The translations under genes were made by a program, and so were the position numbers. DNA of 64,000 nucleotides, taken from the NCBI RefSeq assembly GCF_016735515.1, contig NZ_JAERQZ010000002.1, positions 1 to 64,000 of the forward strand. The letters are read 5' to 3'. Every line of letters begins with the position of its first letter. The first letter of the stretch is position 1. The DNA is from Piscinibacter sp. HJYY11. Its GTDB lineage: Bacteria > Pseudomonadota > Gammaproteobacteria > Burkholderiales > Burkholderiaceae_C. Shown here one piece after another: positions 15,412-25,538 of the stretch. The notes under the pieces are model-generated. The model made no database searches. It had not been told where the DNA came from and saw only the letters and a list, made by a program, of their open reading frames with translations.

Positions 15412-16572
15412 TCACGCCGGGGCCGTGTGGGCTTGCTGCGACGCGGGCCGTGCACTGATCCACACCGTGGCCATGCCCAGGAGGCCCAGCGGCACGCTCA
15501 GCCACGCGAGGTGCTGCATGCCCACCACCGACGAGGCCGCACCGCCCACCGCGGCGCCAAGCGCCGTGCCCACGTAGACCATCGAGCTGTTGAGCGAGAA
15601 GAGCAGCGGCGCCTGCGTCGGTGACAACACCGCAAGCCGTGTCTGTTGCGGGGCCATCATCCCGAAGCCGGCGACCGTCCACAGCATGAAGGTCGCGAGC
15701 ATCGCGGCGTAGTGGCCCTGCGTGAGCGGCACCAGCGCCATCGTGACGACCATCAGCACGAGCTGCGCCATCAGCGTCTTGCGCGGGCCGAAGCGGTCGT
15801 TGGCCCAGCCGCCGAGCAGCGTGCCCACCACGCCGGCCACGCCGAAGAGCATGAGCGTGGCTGAGAGGCGATCGCCCGACATGGGGAAGAGCGCCTGCAG
15901 CACCGGCGCGATGTACGACCACACGATGAAGATCGCCATGAAGTAGAGCGCGGTGAGCGAGAGGATCCACCACGCAGCGGCGTTCTTCAGCACGCTCGAC
16001 AGCCCGGCGAAACTCACCGTCGGCGCCGCCAGCTGCCTCGGCAGCACGAGCGCGAGCGTCGCGGCCGCCACGAGCGCCATGCCCATCACCAGCACGAAGG
16101 GCCAAGGCCAGCCGTAGCGCAACGCGAGCCACGCGCCGAGCGGCACGCCGATCACGTGGCTCAAGCTCATGCCGAGGAAGATGAACGACAGCGCACGGCC
16201 GCGCTTCTCCGGCTCGACGAGTGCGACGGTGATGCCCGCCGCGAGCGGCGTGAACATCGCGCCCACGCCCATCAGCACACGGCCTGCGAAAAGGACGAGA
16301 ACGTGCGTCGCCAGCGCACACACCAGGCTGCCGCCGGCAAACATCAGCAAGCCTGCGCACATCGCGGAACGCCGCGACCAGCGCGACGTGGCGATCAGCG
16401 CCAGCGGCGTGAGCCCCGCGGTGGCGAGCGCGTAGACCGTCATCGCCTGCCCGGCCGAAGCCACGCTCACGCCGAGCCCGCGCGAGAGCGGCTCGAGGAT
16501 GCCGCTCACGACGAAGGCGCCCGTGCCGATGACGAGGTTGCACAGGCTGAGCAGGATCAGAAGGCGCGGCAT
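15412..16572 (-). CDS. MFS transporter, DHA1 type
   Basis: The protein has 386 residues and twelve predicted membrane helices starting from [21 protein letters not shown]. The loop 2-3 basic motif (SRWSRRSAM) and a [17 protein letters not shown] segment (motif B/C region) match drug- or sugar-efflux DHA1 permeases such as AraJ/YdeA relatives. The substrate cannot be read from the sequence. It is transcribed in the same direction as rhlE but is separated from it by 172 bp, so it is probably independent. Confidence 0.85.
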   Translation of the reverse strand: MPRLLILLSLCNLVIGTGAFVVSGILEPLSRGLGVSVASAGQAMTVYALATAGLTPLALIATSRWSRRSAMCAGLLMFAGGSLVCALATHVLVLFAGRVLMGVGAMFTPLAAGITVALVEPEKRGRALSFIFLGMSLSHVIGVPLGAWLALRYGWPWPFVLVMGMALVAAATLALVLPRQLAAPTVSFAGLSSVLKNAAAWWILSLTALYFMAIFIVWSYIAPVLQALFPMSGDRLSATLMLFGVAGVVGTLLGGWANDRFGPRKTLMAQLVLMVVTMALVPLTQGHYAAMLATFMLWTVAGFGMMAPQQTRLAVLSPTQAPLLFSLNSSMVYVGTALGAAVGGAASSVVGMQHLAWLSVPLGLLGMATVWISARPASQQAHTAPA

Positions 16573-16723
16573 GAGAGGCGTCAGAAGGCGAAGAGCGGCG
16601 ACCGTAGCAGAAAGGACCTGTCGCCGCTGTCACCACGCCATCGTTGCTGCCAGCCTCCCGACAGGTCGTCATCCATCGGAGGGACGAGCCCCCCGTAACG
16701 AGGGGTGCGTGATCCGTGCCCGC

Positions 16724-16787
16724 GTCGGTTCACGTCTTTCCAGGCAAGCCGTCTCGTGGTGAGCCGGCGCAAGCCGGGAGAACCGAC
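16724..16787 (+). ncRNA. Candidate structured mRNA leader
   Basis: GTCGGTTC (16724-16731) and GAACCGAC (16780-16787) form an eight-pair closing stem. Inside lie a 5-bp hairpin with a GCAA tetraloop (CCGGC-GCAA-GCCGG, 16764-16777) and a second possible stem (ACG 16732-16734 / CGT 16755-16757), giving a three-way-junction shape. It ends directly before a 17-codon frame (16788-16841) whose stop overlaps the ribosome binding site of the secreted-protein gene at 16852. It matches no riboswitch class I know; function is speculative. The rest of 16573-16723 shows nothing recognisable. Confidence 0.35.
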
Positions 16788-16851
16788 ATGAGCATCAAGG
16801 CGAAGGCAGCCCTCGATGCCGCAACCGCGTTCATCCCATAGGAGGACCCTC

Positions 16852-17475
16852 ATGACACGCACCCTTCCCCGCGCCGTGGCCCTGGCCGCGGCGCTCTCGG
16901 TGGCCATCGCCACCACGGCGCAAGCCGCCTCACCGGCGGCCAGTGCCTGCCCCGACTACTTCTTCCTGAGCGGCAACCTCGCGCTCAACCCGAACTTCGA
17001 GGTGCCCGCGCCCGGCGTGCCCATCGGCACCGCCAAGTGCTGGCAGAACGGCGATCCGTCGCCCGTCACCTCGGCTGCGGCCCACTGGCAGATGCACAGC
17101 AGCAACGCCGGCGCGCCGGTGTGCTCCACGCTGGTCGCCGGCAGCGCGCCCGGCCCGGGCGGCAGCTACCTCCTCGCCTTCCGCGCCGGCGGCAACGAAG
17201 GCGGCATCTACCAGAGCCATGCGCTCGACCCGAAGAAGGCCTACATGTTCTCGGTGTGGGTGATGGTGCGCAGCGGCCAGGTCGCCATCCAGTCGCGCGC
17301 GATGACGGGCGGCCCGGTGGCGTGGACCAGCAAGATCGGCGAGTGGGAGCAGCTGCGCGTCTGCACCAACTCGCTGTCGAACACCGACATGCTGGTCGTC
17401 TTCAACCAGGCGGCCAACGGCGGCCTCTTCTACGTGGACCGCGCCGAGCTGCGCGAGATCCCCATCCGGGAGTGA
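16852..17475 (+). CDS. Secreted protein with carbohydrate-binding-like fold
   Basis: The protein has 207 residues. A clear signal peptide (MTRTLPRAVALAAALSVAIATTAQAA) is followed by a beta-rich domain. The opening LALNPNFEVPAPG and later aromatic positions (HWQMHSSNAG; YMFSVWVMVRSGQ) resemble CBM4/9 'CenC'-type jelly rolls (N-P-x-F-E motif). Two or more Cys residues could form disulfides. A strong ribosome binding site (AGGAGG) precedes the ATG. It is the first of three tightly spaced genes for exported proteins, which suggests a joint extracellular or envelope task. Confidence 0.75.
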   Translation: MTRTLPRAVALAAALSVAIATTAQAASPAASACPDYFFLSGNLALNPNFEVPAPGVPIGTAKCWQNGDPSPVTSAAAHWQMHSSNAGAPVCSTLVAGSAPGPGGSYLLAFRAGGNEGGIYQSHALDPKKAYMFSVWVMVRSGQVAIQSRAMTGGPVAWTSKIGEWEQLRVCTNSLSNTDMLVVFNQAANGGLFYVDRAELREIPIRE

Positions 17476-17479
17476 CGCC

Positions 17480-17674
17480 ATGACAAGCCTTCTGCGAATC
17501 GTCGTCGCGGCCATCGTGGCCGTGGCCTGCACCTACCTCGCGGCCTGCGGCGGGGCCTCGCCCGCCAGCGGCTACGCCGACGAACTCACCGAGCCGGCGC
17601 CGGCGTCTGCCACCCGTGGCAGCACGCTCGGCGACCTGCCTGATGGACCCACCGAGACAAGGAGCACCCCATGA
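17480..17674 (+). CDS. Small lipoprotein
   Basis: The protein has 64 residues. The signal sequence (LLRIVVAAIVAVACTYL) ends in a lipobox-like YLAAC at Cys23, after which a Gly/Ser/Pro/Thr-rich, disordered tail follows. It begins 4 bases after the preceding stop, and its TGA overlaps the ATG of the next gene (ATGA), so it is firmly part of the three-gene unit. Function unknown. Confidence 0.7.
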   Translation: MTSLLRIVVAAIVAVACTYLAACGGASPASGYADELTEPAPASATRGSTLGDLPDGPTETRSTP

Positions 17675-18156
17675 AGACGCTGTTTCTCATCGCCGCGCTG
17701 CTCGTCTGCAGTGCCAGCACCCTCGCCAAGAAAAAAAACGAAATCATGACCGACCGCTGCAGCCACGAGGTCACGATCGTGAACTGGGGCAACGGCCCCC
17801 ACCCCTCCGGCGACCCCGTCTTCCTGAAGCGCCACAACGGCAAGACGGACTGGACGCCGCCCTTCACCGTGAAGCTCAGCGAAGACGGGTACATCCGCTG
17901 GTGGTGCCACTCCACCAAGGGCAACGCCTTCGACGCCGGCACCTGGCGCGTCAGGAACATCCACGGCGGCTTCGGCTGCAAGCTCTACGCCGACAACACG
18001 GCCGAAGACTGCGGGCCCAACGCGAGCTTCGACGTCGGCTCGTCGGAGTGGAAGGGCTGGACGGCCGAGCGCTCACGTTGCAAGAACCGCTCGAACAAGA
18101 TCCGCGCCCGCCTCGATGGCGGCCGCAAGCTGCTCATCGAGTGCCTGGAGAAGTAA
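17671..18156 (+). CDS. Secreted Cys/Trp-rich protein of unknown function
   Basis: The protein has 161 residues. A signal peptide (MKTLFLIAALLVCSASTLA) is followed by a basic start (KKKN) and a compact domain with many Trp and Cys residues (DRCSHE, WWCHST, FGCKLY, EDCGPN, SRCKN, LIECLE). About six cysteines suggest disulfide bonds and periplasmic or extracellular location. The family is not recognised. The start is translationally coupled to the lipoprotein gene before it. Confidence 0.75.
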   Translation: MKTLFLIAALLVCSASTLAKKKNEIMTDRCSHEVTIVNWGNGPHPSGDPVFLKRHNGKTDWTPPFTVKLSEDGYIRWWCHSTKGNAFDAGTWRVRNIHGGFGCKLYADNTAEDCGPNASFDVGSSEWKGWTAERSRCKNRSNKIRARLDGGRKLLIECLEK

Positions 18157-18180
18157 GGCCCGGCCGCTGCGTCGTGAGGC

Positions 18181-19407
18181 CTATTTCGCCTTGGCGAGGT
18201 AGGCCTTGCCCTGCGAGCCGACGAGGTCGACGATGTCGCCGATGGCGAGGCTCACGTCGATCAGGTGCAGGCCCCAGGTGTCGACCACCTTGCCGCCCAC
18301 CACCACATCGCCGCCGATGTCGTCGGTGCGGGCGTCGGGGTTGACCGTCATCGCGAGGTAGCTGCCGTTGGCGTCGCTCTTGCACTGCGTGGTGACGAGA
18401 CCAGGCAGCGCGAAGAACGGGGTGTCGACCGAGGCCACGAGGGCCTGCCACTTCGGCGTGCCCGTGCCCGTGGCCACGCTCACGTCGGCGCGCTTGGAGA
18501 ACCAGGCCTTGGGCTGCGCGGCACCGCCGGCAAGGGCGGCGGGGTTGTTGCATGCCACGGCGTCGTTGACGGTGGCGCGGCCGAAGAGCGAGCCTTGCGG
18601 CGGTGGCGTGTTGGCGCGGAACGAGACGTACGACACCGCGCAGCCGGTCTGGGTCGCGCTGCGGCACAGCGGCGTCGACTTGAAGGCACCACCCACGTCC
18701 TGCCCCTTCGGCACGTTGAGGTTGGCGCCGATGGGCATCACCGAGATGAGTTGCTTGTGCACCGGCTTGCCTTCGATCTCCTTGGCCACGAGCTCGGTGA
18801 TCATGCGTGAGCCTTGCGAGTGGCCGATCAGCACCACGCCGCGGCCCTTGTTGTCGTGGGCGAGGTAGTGCCGCCAGGCGGCGACCACGTCGCCATAGGC
18901 CATGGCGGCGTCCATCGCCATGGGCGTGGGCGTGAAGCGGCTGCGCAGCCCGGCCAGGGTGATCTGGCGGTAGAGCGGCGCGAACAGGCGGCACTGCGTG
19001 CGCAGCGGCGAGAACTGCGCGAAGGTCACGCCGTTCTCTTCGGGGCCGGCGTTCATGTCGCTGTTGCCGCCCGGGTCGTTCGACACGGTCGGGTAGACGT
19101 AGAAGCAGTCGATCGGCGCGTTGGCGTTGGCCACGACCGGCGGGCTCACGCTGCGCTTGCCGTCGGCCGTGATGGTGGTGATGCTCAACGGCAGCGCGCA
19201 GACGTCGTTGCGGCCGGGGCGGCACAGCCAGGTGTCGGGCTTGTTGTAGTCGACGCCGCTGGGGGTCGTGCCTGTCGGCGTTGCAGCGGGCGTGGCCGTC
19301 GCGGGTGCGGCTGCAGGGGCAGCCGTGCGGGTGGCGCAGCCCGTCAGCAGTGCGGAGCCTCCTGCGAGGGTGAAGGCGAGGGCAAGGGCGCGTTTGGAAG
19401 GGGTCAT
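18181..19407 (-). CDS. DUF3089 alpha/beta-hydrolase lipoprotein
   Basis: The protein has 408 residues. A signal peptide with lipobox (GGSALLTGC) is followed by an Ala/Thr/Pro linker and a catalytic domain of the DUF3089 family. WLCRPGRNDVC is near the domain start, IDCFYVYPT follows, and the nucleophile elbow GHSQGS lies mid-protein. It is probably an esterase or lipase acting in the periplasm or outer membrane; the substrate is unknown. The start at 19407 is chosen because the lipoprotein signal begins there; the longer open frame upstream has no supporting features. It is convergent with the secreted-protein cluster. Confidence 0.83.
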   Translation of the reverse strand: MTPSKRALALAFTLAGGSALLTGCATRTAAPAAAPATATPAATPTGTTPSGVDYNKPDTWLCRPGRNDVCALPLSITTITADGKRSVSPPVVANANAPIDCFYVYPTVSNDPGGNSDMNAGPEENGVTFAQFSPLRTQCRLFAPLYRQITLAGLRSRFTPTPMAMDAAMAYGDVVAAWRHYLAHDNKGRGVVLIGHSQGSRMITELVAKEIEGKPVHKQLISVMPIGANLNVPKGQDVGGAFKSTPLCRSATQTGCAVSYVSFRANTPPPQGSLFGRATVNDAVACNNPAALAGGAAQPKAWFSKRADVSVATGTGTPKWQALVASVDTPFFALPGLVTTQCKSDANGSYLAMTVNPDARTDDIGGDVVVGGKVVDTWGLHLIDVSLAIGDIVDLVGSQGKAYLAKAK

Positions 19408-19543
19408 GGTCAGGGTGCCGCGGCTCGTCGCAGGCTCGGCGTTAGTAGACGACAGTTCTATTATCTTGACCCCTGGCTCGAAGGCACTGCGGGTGATCCC
19501 GCTGTTCCCGAGGACGCCCGGCAAGGCCGGGCTTCCTCTTTGG

Positions 19544-19852
19544 CTATTGCTGAACCGCCTTCTTGGCCGCCGCGTCTTGAGGGATCTTCGGCGGAGAAGG
19601 CTTTTTGGCGCCGGCGATGTTGCCTCCCTTGTCCGTGTCGGCACTGCCCGGCGTGGCGGTGCCTGCCTTTTCTCCCGAAATGCTCTTGCCTTGCTGAGTG
19701 CCGGTCTGGGGCGACGAAGCACTCTTGGCCGTGGTCTTGCCCGCGCTGGGCGCCTTCGACTTCTCGTCTGCCGCGTGTGCGGCGGTCACGCAAAGGAGCG
19801 CCGCACAGAATGCCAGTACGGCGTGCAGGCCACCGCGAATCGTGTTGCTCAT
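19544..19852 (-). CDS. Small exported low-complexity protein
   Basis: The protein has 102 residues. A signal peptide (LHAVLAFCAALLCVTAAHAA) is followed by a tail of Lys, Ser, Gly, Thr and Ala with no fold I recognise. The ATG at 19852 is preferred to that at 19858 because AAGGAG is eight bases upstream of it. Its start lies 14 bases after the kinase gene stop, so it is probably the third gene of the sigma factor-kinase operon and could be its output or a secreted partner. Between it and the next gene (19408-19543) only a GCCCGGC/GCCGGGC hairpin at 19516-19532 is seen. Confidence 0.65.
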   Translation of the reverse strand: MSNTIRGGLHAVLAFCAALLCVTAAHAADEKSKAPSAGKTTAKSASSPQTGTQQGKSISGEKAGTATPGSADTDKGGNIAGAKKPSPPKIPQDAAAKKAVQQ

Positions 19853-19866
19853 TGTCATCTCCTTGG

Positions 19867-22650
19867 TCAGTAGGCCATCAGGGCCAATAGGGGGGCGGGG
19901 GAAAGTCGGACTGTCGGCCCCTGTTCCAACAGCTTCTGGGATAGAACGGAAAAGGTGTGCGAATCAGGTCGGGTGGCGAGAACTTCGCCGTAGGCACGAA
20001 GCGATGTTGCGAAGACCGCCCGATTCTGTGGCGTCGGCTGCGAGCGCCAGCGCGCTTGGGCGCGCATCACATCGACCTTCCACCGATCGGGATGGCCCTC
20101 AGGCAGGAGCGAGATTGCCATGGCGTGGGCGGACTCATAGAGGGGGGTTGCCGTGGCTGCGCCTAGTTCGGCGTCGACTGCAATCGCCTTGAGCATGAGC
20201 GTTGGCCAGATGTCGGCGTGACGCGGCCCATAGATTGCGTGCTGGTTCTCGAGTGCCGCGTCCAGCATGGCCCGGGCACCGGTGACCTGCCCGCGCCGAA
20301 GCTCGCACTCGGCCATGAGCATGCGATTGCGCTCGGCAAACGGCCTGCTGGTTCCTTCGCCGGATTCGAAGTGCACGAGGTTCTCGCGCAGCAGCGGTTC
20401 GGCCAGGGCGCATTGGCCGCGTCTCAATGCGTGACGCGCGACGATTGTCTGCACGACCTGCCGCACATTCGGCTCGGTCGACCGGGTCGCTCTTTGAAGA
20501 GCGTCGTTCAGCGCTGCTTCGGCTTTGCCCAGCTCGCCGCTGTGAAAGTGGGCGATGGCCAAGGAGGCCAGGCCATAGATCGTGTAGGTGTCTTCTTCGC
20601 CGTAGTACTTGCGCAGCTCGTCGAGCAAGGGCTGGAGCTGGTTCGCGGCCTCGCGGTATTGCCCCAGGTCCAACTCGAAGATCGCCATGTCGTAGCGCGC
20701 GAGCAGGCCATAGACGGGCTTTGTGCGGGGGATGCTTTCGACCGCCGAGGCAAGGGCGCACCGTGCCTCTGACCAACGACCCAACTCCCGCAGCGCAACA
20801 GCCTGTTCCTGCAAGGCATGAATGTGGCTCGGATGGCCTGCTCCCAAATTCCGGGCAGCCAGCGCGACCGCTTTCGCGAGCTGGGTCTCTGCGTCGCCGA
20901 GCTTTCCCTCCCGCCTGGCAATCTCGCCCAGCTCGATCTGCGCGTTGACGGCTTCAGCGGCGGATGCCTTGCCCATGCGCTGTGCGACGGCTGTCAGTTC
21001 GGAGAGCAAGGACTTGGCTTCCTCCGTCTGACCGACGCGTGACTTCATGTAGGCCAGCCCCTGCATCACCTGCAGATACTGGCTCGTCGATGTTTGGCCG
21101 GAATCGATGAGGTGCTGCCGGCTGATGGTGAGTGCATCCAGGGCGGCCGTCATGTCTCCCGAAGACTGAAGCATCAGGCCAAGAGGTCGAGCGACTTCAC
21201 CTCGCAATGCGGGGTCGGTCTCCAGATCCTTCTTCGCTTGGCTCCAACCTTTGCGCAGGAGGTCGACCACTGGCACCTGTGCCTTGCCGCTTTCTTCAGG
21301 CGCGAGGTCGGTGAAGATGTTGGTCAGCACCTTGATGACCGCTTTCGTGCGATCGGTTTCCTGCGCTGCGTTGCGCCATTGCCATGCCGTCGCGGTGATG
21401 CCCAGCACCAGGGTGAGCATCACCCCGGCCAATGCTGCCACCTGCACCCGGTTGCGCTGCGCGAACTTCCGCGCGCGGTAGCCGAACGTGTCGGGCTGTG
21501 CGCTCACCGGCTGGTGGTCCAGATGCCGCTGCAGGTCGTCACGCAGCTCCTGCACCGTCGCGTAGCGTTCGCTGGGTAGCTTTTTCAGCGCCTTGGCGAC
21601 GATGGTTTCCAGGTCACCGCGCAATGCCTGCTGGAGTGACGCAAGGCTCGCATTCCGCGAGAGGCCGGCGTCGGGCGACTCGCGCAGCGCCGCCGTCAGG
21701 CTGCGTGGCGGCTCTTCGACGATGGCGCGGGCCAGTGCCGCCACGCCGCGCGATGTGCTCGCATACGGCCGCGCGCCGCTCAGCAGGCCGAACAGCACCA
21801 CCCCGAGTGCATACACATCGGTCGCTGTCGTGATCGGCTGCCCCTCGATCTGCTCCGGCGCCGCGTACTCCGGCGTCAGCCCCGCCGGTGCGGCGCGGGT
21901 CAGTTCGGTCTGCTCCAGGTCGTCATCGCCCGCCAGCAGCTTGGCCACCCCGAAGTCGAGCAGCTTCACATGCCCGTCATCGGTGACGAGGATGTTGGCC
22001 GGCTTCAGGTCGCGGTGCACCACCAGGTGCGAGTGCGCATACGCGACCGCCTCGCACACCTGCATGAAGAGCTTGAGGCGCGCCTCGATGCCGAGCTTGC
22101 GCGCGTCGCACCAGTGGTCGATGCGTTCGCCTGGCACGTATTCGAGCACCAGATAGCGCGTGCCGTCGGGCGCCAGGCCGGCGTCGAGCAGCTGCGCGAT
22201 GTGGGGGTGGGTGAGGCGTGCGAGGAACTCGCCTTCGCGGGCGAAGCGGGCCTGGGCTTGCGCGTCCAGGCGGGTGGAATGGAGGAGCTTGACGGCCGCA
22301 CGGCCGGCGTAGAGGCCGTCGCTGCGGGTGGCGCGCCACACGTGGCCCATGCCGCCAGAGCCGATGGGCTCGCGCAGCTCCCAGGCGCCGAGGCGGGTGC
22401 CGGTCCAGTGCGATGCCGCTGGCGGCTCGGCGGCGGGCACCTGCGCCGCTTCGGCGAGAAAGTCGTGCGCTTCGGCCGCGCGGTCGGCCTCGATCATCGC
22501 CAGCAGGCGAGGGTAGAGCGTCGGGTGCTCGGCCTGGATTCGCTTCAGCTCGGCCGCACGCGCAGGCTCGTCCGCATCGGCCCAGCGGTCGAACAAGGCC
22601 AGCACCTCGCGCCATGCTTGGGTCGACGGCGCGGTGATGGCCACGGCCAC
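19867..22650 (-). CDS. Transmembrane Ser/Thr protein kinase with TPR-like C-terminal region
   Basis: The 927-residue protein has a short N-terminal helical part and a eukaryote-type kinase domain (about 90-360): GSGGMGHVWRA at 97-107, catalytic Lys121, HRDLKPANI, DFG and APEQ. A membrane segment follows near 410-432 (VAALAGVMLTLVLGITATA). A long TPR-type helical region makes up the last 450 residues and lies outside the cytoplasm by topology. All catalytic residues are present. The sigma-factor gene ends 2 bases before its ATG. This kinase/ECF pairing (TIGR02999 sigma) is common in proteobacteria, where the kinase is thought to modulate the sigma factor; the stimulus is unknown. Confidence 0.9.
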   Translation of the reverse strand: MAVAITAPSTQAWREVLALFDRWADADEPARAAELKRIQAEHPTLYPRLLAMIEADRAAEAHDFLAEAAQVPAAEPPAASHWTGTRLGAWELREPIGSGGMGHVWRATRSDGLYAGRAAVKLLHSTRLDAQAQARFAREGEFLARLTHPHIAQLLDAGLAPDGTRYLVLEYVPGERIDHWCDARKLGIEARLKLFMQVCEAVAYAHSHLVVHRDLKPANILVTDDGHVKLLDFGVAKLLAGDDDLEQTELTRAAPAGLTPEYAAPEQIEGQPITTATDVYALGVVLFGLLSGARPYASTSRGVAALARAIVEEPPRSLTAALRESPDAGLSRNASLASLQQALRGDLETIVAKALKKLPSERYATVQELRDDLQRHLDHQPVSAQPDTFGYRARKFAQRNRVQVAALAGVMLTLVLGITATAWQWRNAAQETDRTKAVIKVLTNIFTDLAPEESGKAQVPVVDLLRKGWSQAKKDLETDPALRGEVARPLGLMLQSSGDMTAALDALTISRQHLIDSGQTSTSQYLQVMQGLAYMKSRVGQTEEAKSLLSELTAVAQRMGKASAAEAVNAQIELGEIARREGKLGDAETQLAKAVALAARNLGAGHPSHIHALQEQAVALRELGRWSEARCALASAVESIPRTKPVYGLLARYDMAIFELDLGQYREAANQLQPLLDELRKYYGEEDTYTIYGLASLAIAHFHSGELGKAEAALNDALQRATRSTEPNVRQVVQTIVARHALRRGQCALAEPLLRENLVHFESGEGTSRPFAERNRMLMAECELRRGQVTGARAMLDAALENQHAIYGPRHADIWPTLMLKAIAVDAELGAATATPLYESAHAMAISLLPEGHPDRWKVDVMRAQARWRSQPTPQNRAVFATSLRAYGEVLATRPDSHTFSVLSQKLLEQGPTVRLSPAPLLALMAY

Positions 22651-22652
22651 CC

Positions 22653-23195
22653 TCAGGCGCTGAGGTAGTCGAACAGGAACGCCCGCGCACGCCGCCAGTC
22701 GCGCTTGAGCGTGGGCACCGACAGCTCCATCACTTCGGCGATCTCTTCCATCGTCATGCCGCCGAAATAGCGCATCTCCACCAGCCTGTGCCCGCGCGCG
22801 TCCACCCGCTCCAGTGCCTGCAGGGCCTCGTCGACCGACAGCACGTCGGGCTGCCCCGGCAGGTCTTCGAAGGCACCGGTGCTGAGGGTGACCTCGGCCA
22901 CGCCACCGCCGCGCTTCTGTGCAGCACGCTCGCGCACGTGGTCGACGATCACGCTGCGCATCACGGTGCTCGCATACGCGAAGAACTGGCGCCGGCTGCT
23001 GCCGGCAGGCGCATCGCCGCAGCGCAGCCAGGCCTCGTGGACGATGGACGAGGGGTCGAGCGTGATGGGGCCAGCCTTGGCGAGGTGGCCGCGCGCCAGG
23101 CGCTTGAGGTCGGCGTAGAGCAGGGTGAAGAGGCGGTCCTTCGCACCGCTGTCGCCCGACTGGATCTGTTCAAGCAGCAAGGTGACTTCGCTCAT
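22653..23195 (-). CDS. ECF-type sigma factor, TIGR02999 family
   Basis: The protein has 180 residues from the ATG at 23195 (an ATG at 23207 is also possible; neither has a strong ribosome binding site). Region 2 includes DRLFTLLYADLKRLARGHL and the FFAYASTVMRSVIVDHVRERAA segment. Region 4 carries LVEMRYFGGMTMEEIAEVMELSVPTLKRDWRRARAFL, an HTH. The pattern matches the 'Sig-70_X6' proteins that sit beside Ser/Thr kinases. It probably directs RNA polymerase to a small regulon, perhaps including its own operon; activity may depend on phosphorylation by the kinase. Confidence 0.88.
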   Translation of the reverse strand: MSEVTLLLEQIQSGDSGAKDRLFTLLYADLKRLARGHLAKAGPITLDPSSIVHEAWLRCGDAPAGSSRRQFFAYASTVMRSVIVDHVRERAAQKRGGGVAEVTLSTGAFEDLPGQPDVLSVDEALQALERVDARGHRLVEMRYFGGMTMEEIAEVMELSVPTLKRDWRRARAFLFDYLSA

Positions 23196-23360
23196 GGTGG
23201 AGGCCATTCTATGGAGCGCCCACCCCCCTAACTCGTGGCGATCCGTTTGCGGGAGTTCCTGCGTCTGTGGAGGTAGAGAGGAAGCCTTCGGGTCACGCGA
23301 CCGGAGTCTCTGAATCAACTCATGCGGGTGTGCTTCCAGCCTGCCGTCACCTCAAGGACT

Positions 23361-23738
23361 ATGACCGTGAACATCACCAATATCAAACCGATCAGCGCGC
23401 AGAAGACAGGCAGCAACTGGCTGCTGACGGTGAAGTACACCGCGAACTTCACCGCGGAAGAGGCAACGACCCACAACTACACCTTCCGTGACTCCCTTTC
23501 GATCCGCGAGGAAGACGACACCTCCGGCGACGATGTCGTCACCGGGTTCGTGGGTGCCAGCAACTTCAACCCCAGCGCGCTTTCCGTTTCGCGAACGCTG
23601 GTGGCCAAGGTGAGCGAGGAAGACCTGGACACCGAGCTGGGCGGCGAGGAGATCTATGCAAGGATCCGCCTGCGCAACCTCACCACCGGTGGGGTTCCGA
23701 AGCACAAGAACACCGCCGTCATCAATCTGGCACCGTAA
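23361..23738 (+). CDS. Hypothetical beta-rich protein
   Basis: The protein has 125 residues from the ATG at 23361, with AAGGA seven bases upstream. It begins MTVNITNIKPISAQKTGSNW and alternates polar and hydrophobic residues as an Ig-like or single-sandwich beta domain would. An acidic cluster (IREEDDTSGDD) lies mid-protein. There is no signal peptide, membrane segment or catalytic motif. It lies divergent from the sigma factor operon (166 bp), so it might be a target of that sigma factor, but no promoter match can be asserted. Confidence 0.6.
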   Translation: MTVNITNIKPISAQKTGSNWLLTVKYTANFTAEEATTHNYTFRDSLSIREEDDTSGDDVVTGFVGASNFNPSALSVSRTLVAKVSEEDLDTELGGEEIYARIRLRNLTTGGVPKHKNTAVINLAP

Positions 23739-23829
23739 GGCGCGAGAGGCTTGCGGAGTTAAGGCACCGCGTGGACCGGTTGTCCCGGATAATCCCGGGT
23801 TTCCGGTTCCACCAGCGAGTAGCTTCCCC

Positions 23830-25494
<1,665 letters not shown>

Positions 25495-25538
25495 GCAGGC
25501 ACTTGTCGATTTGAGCGGAGGTCGTTCGTCGTAGAGGC

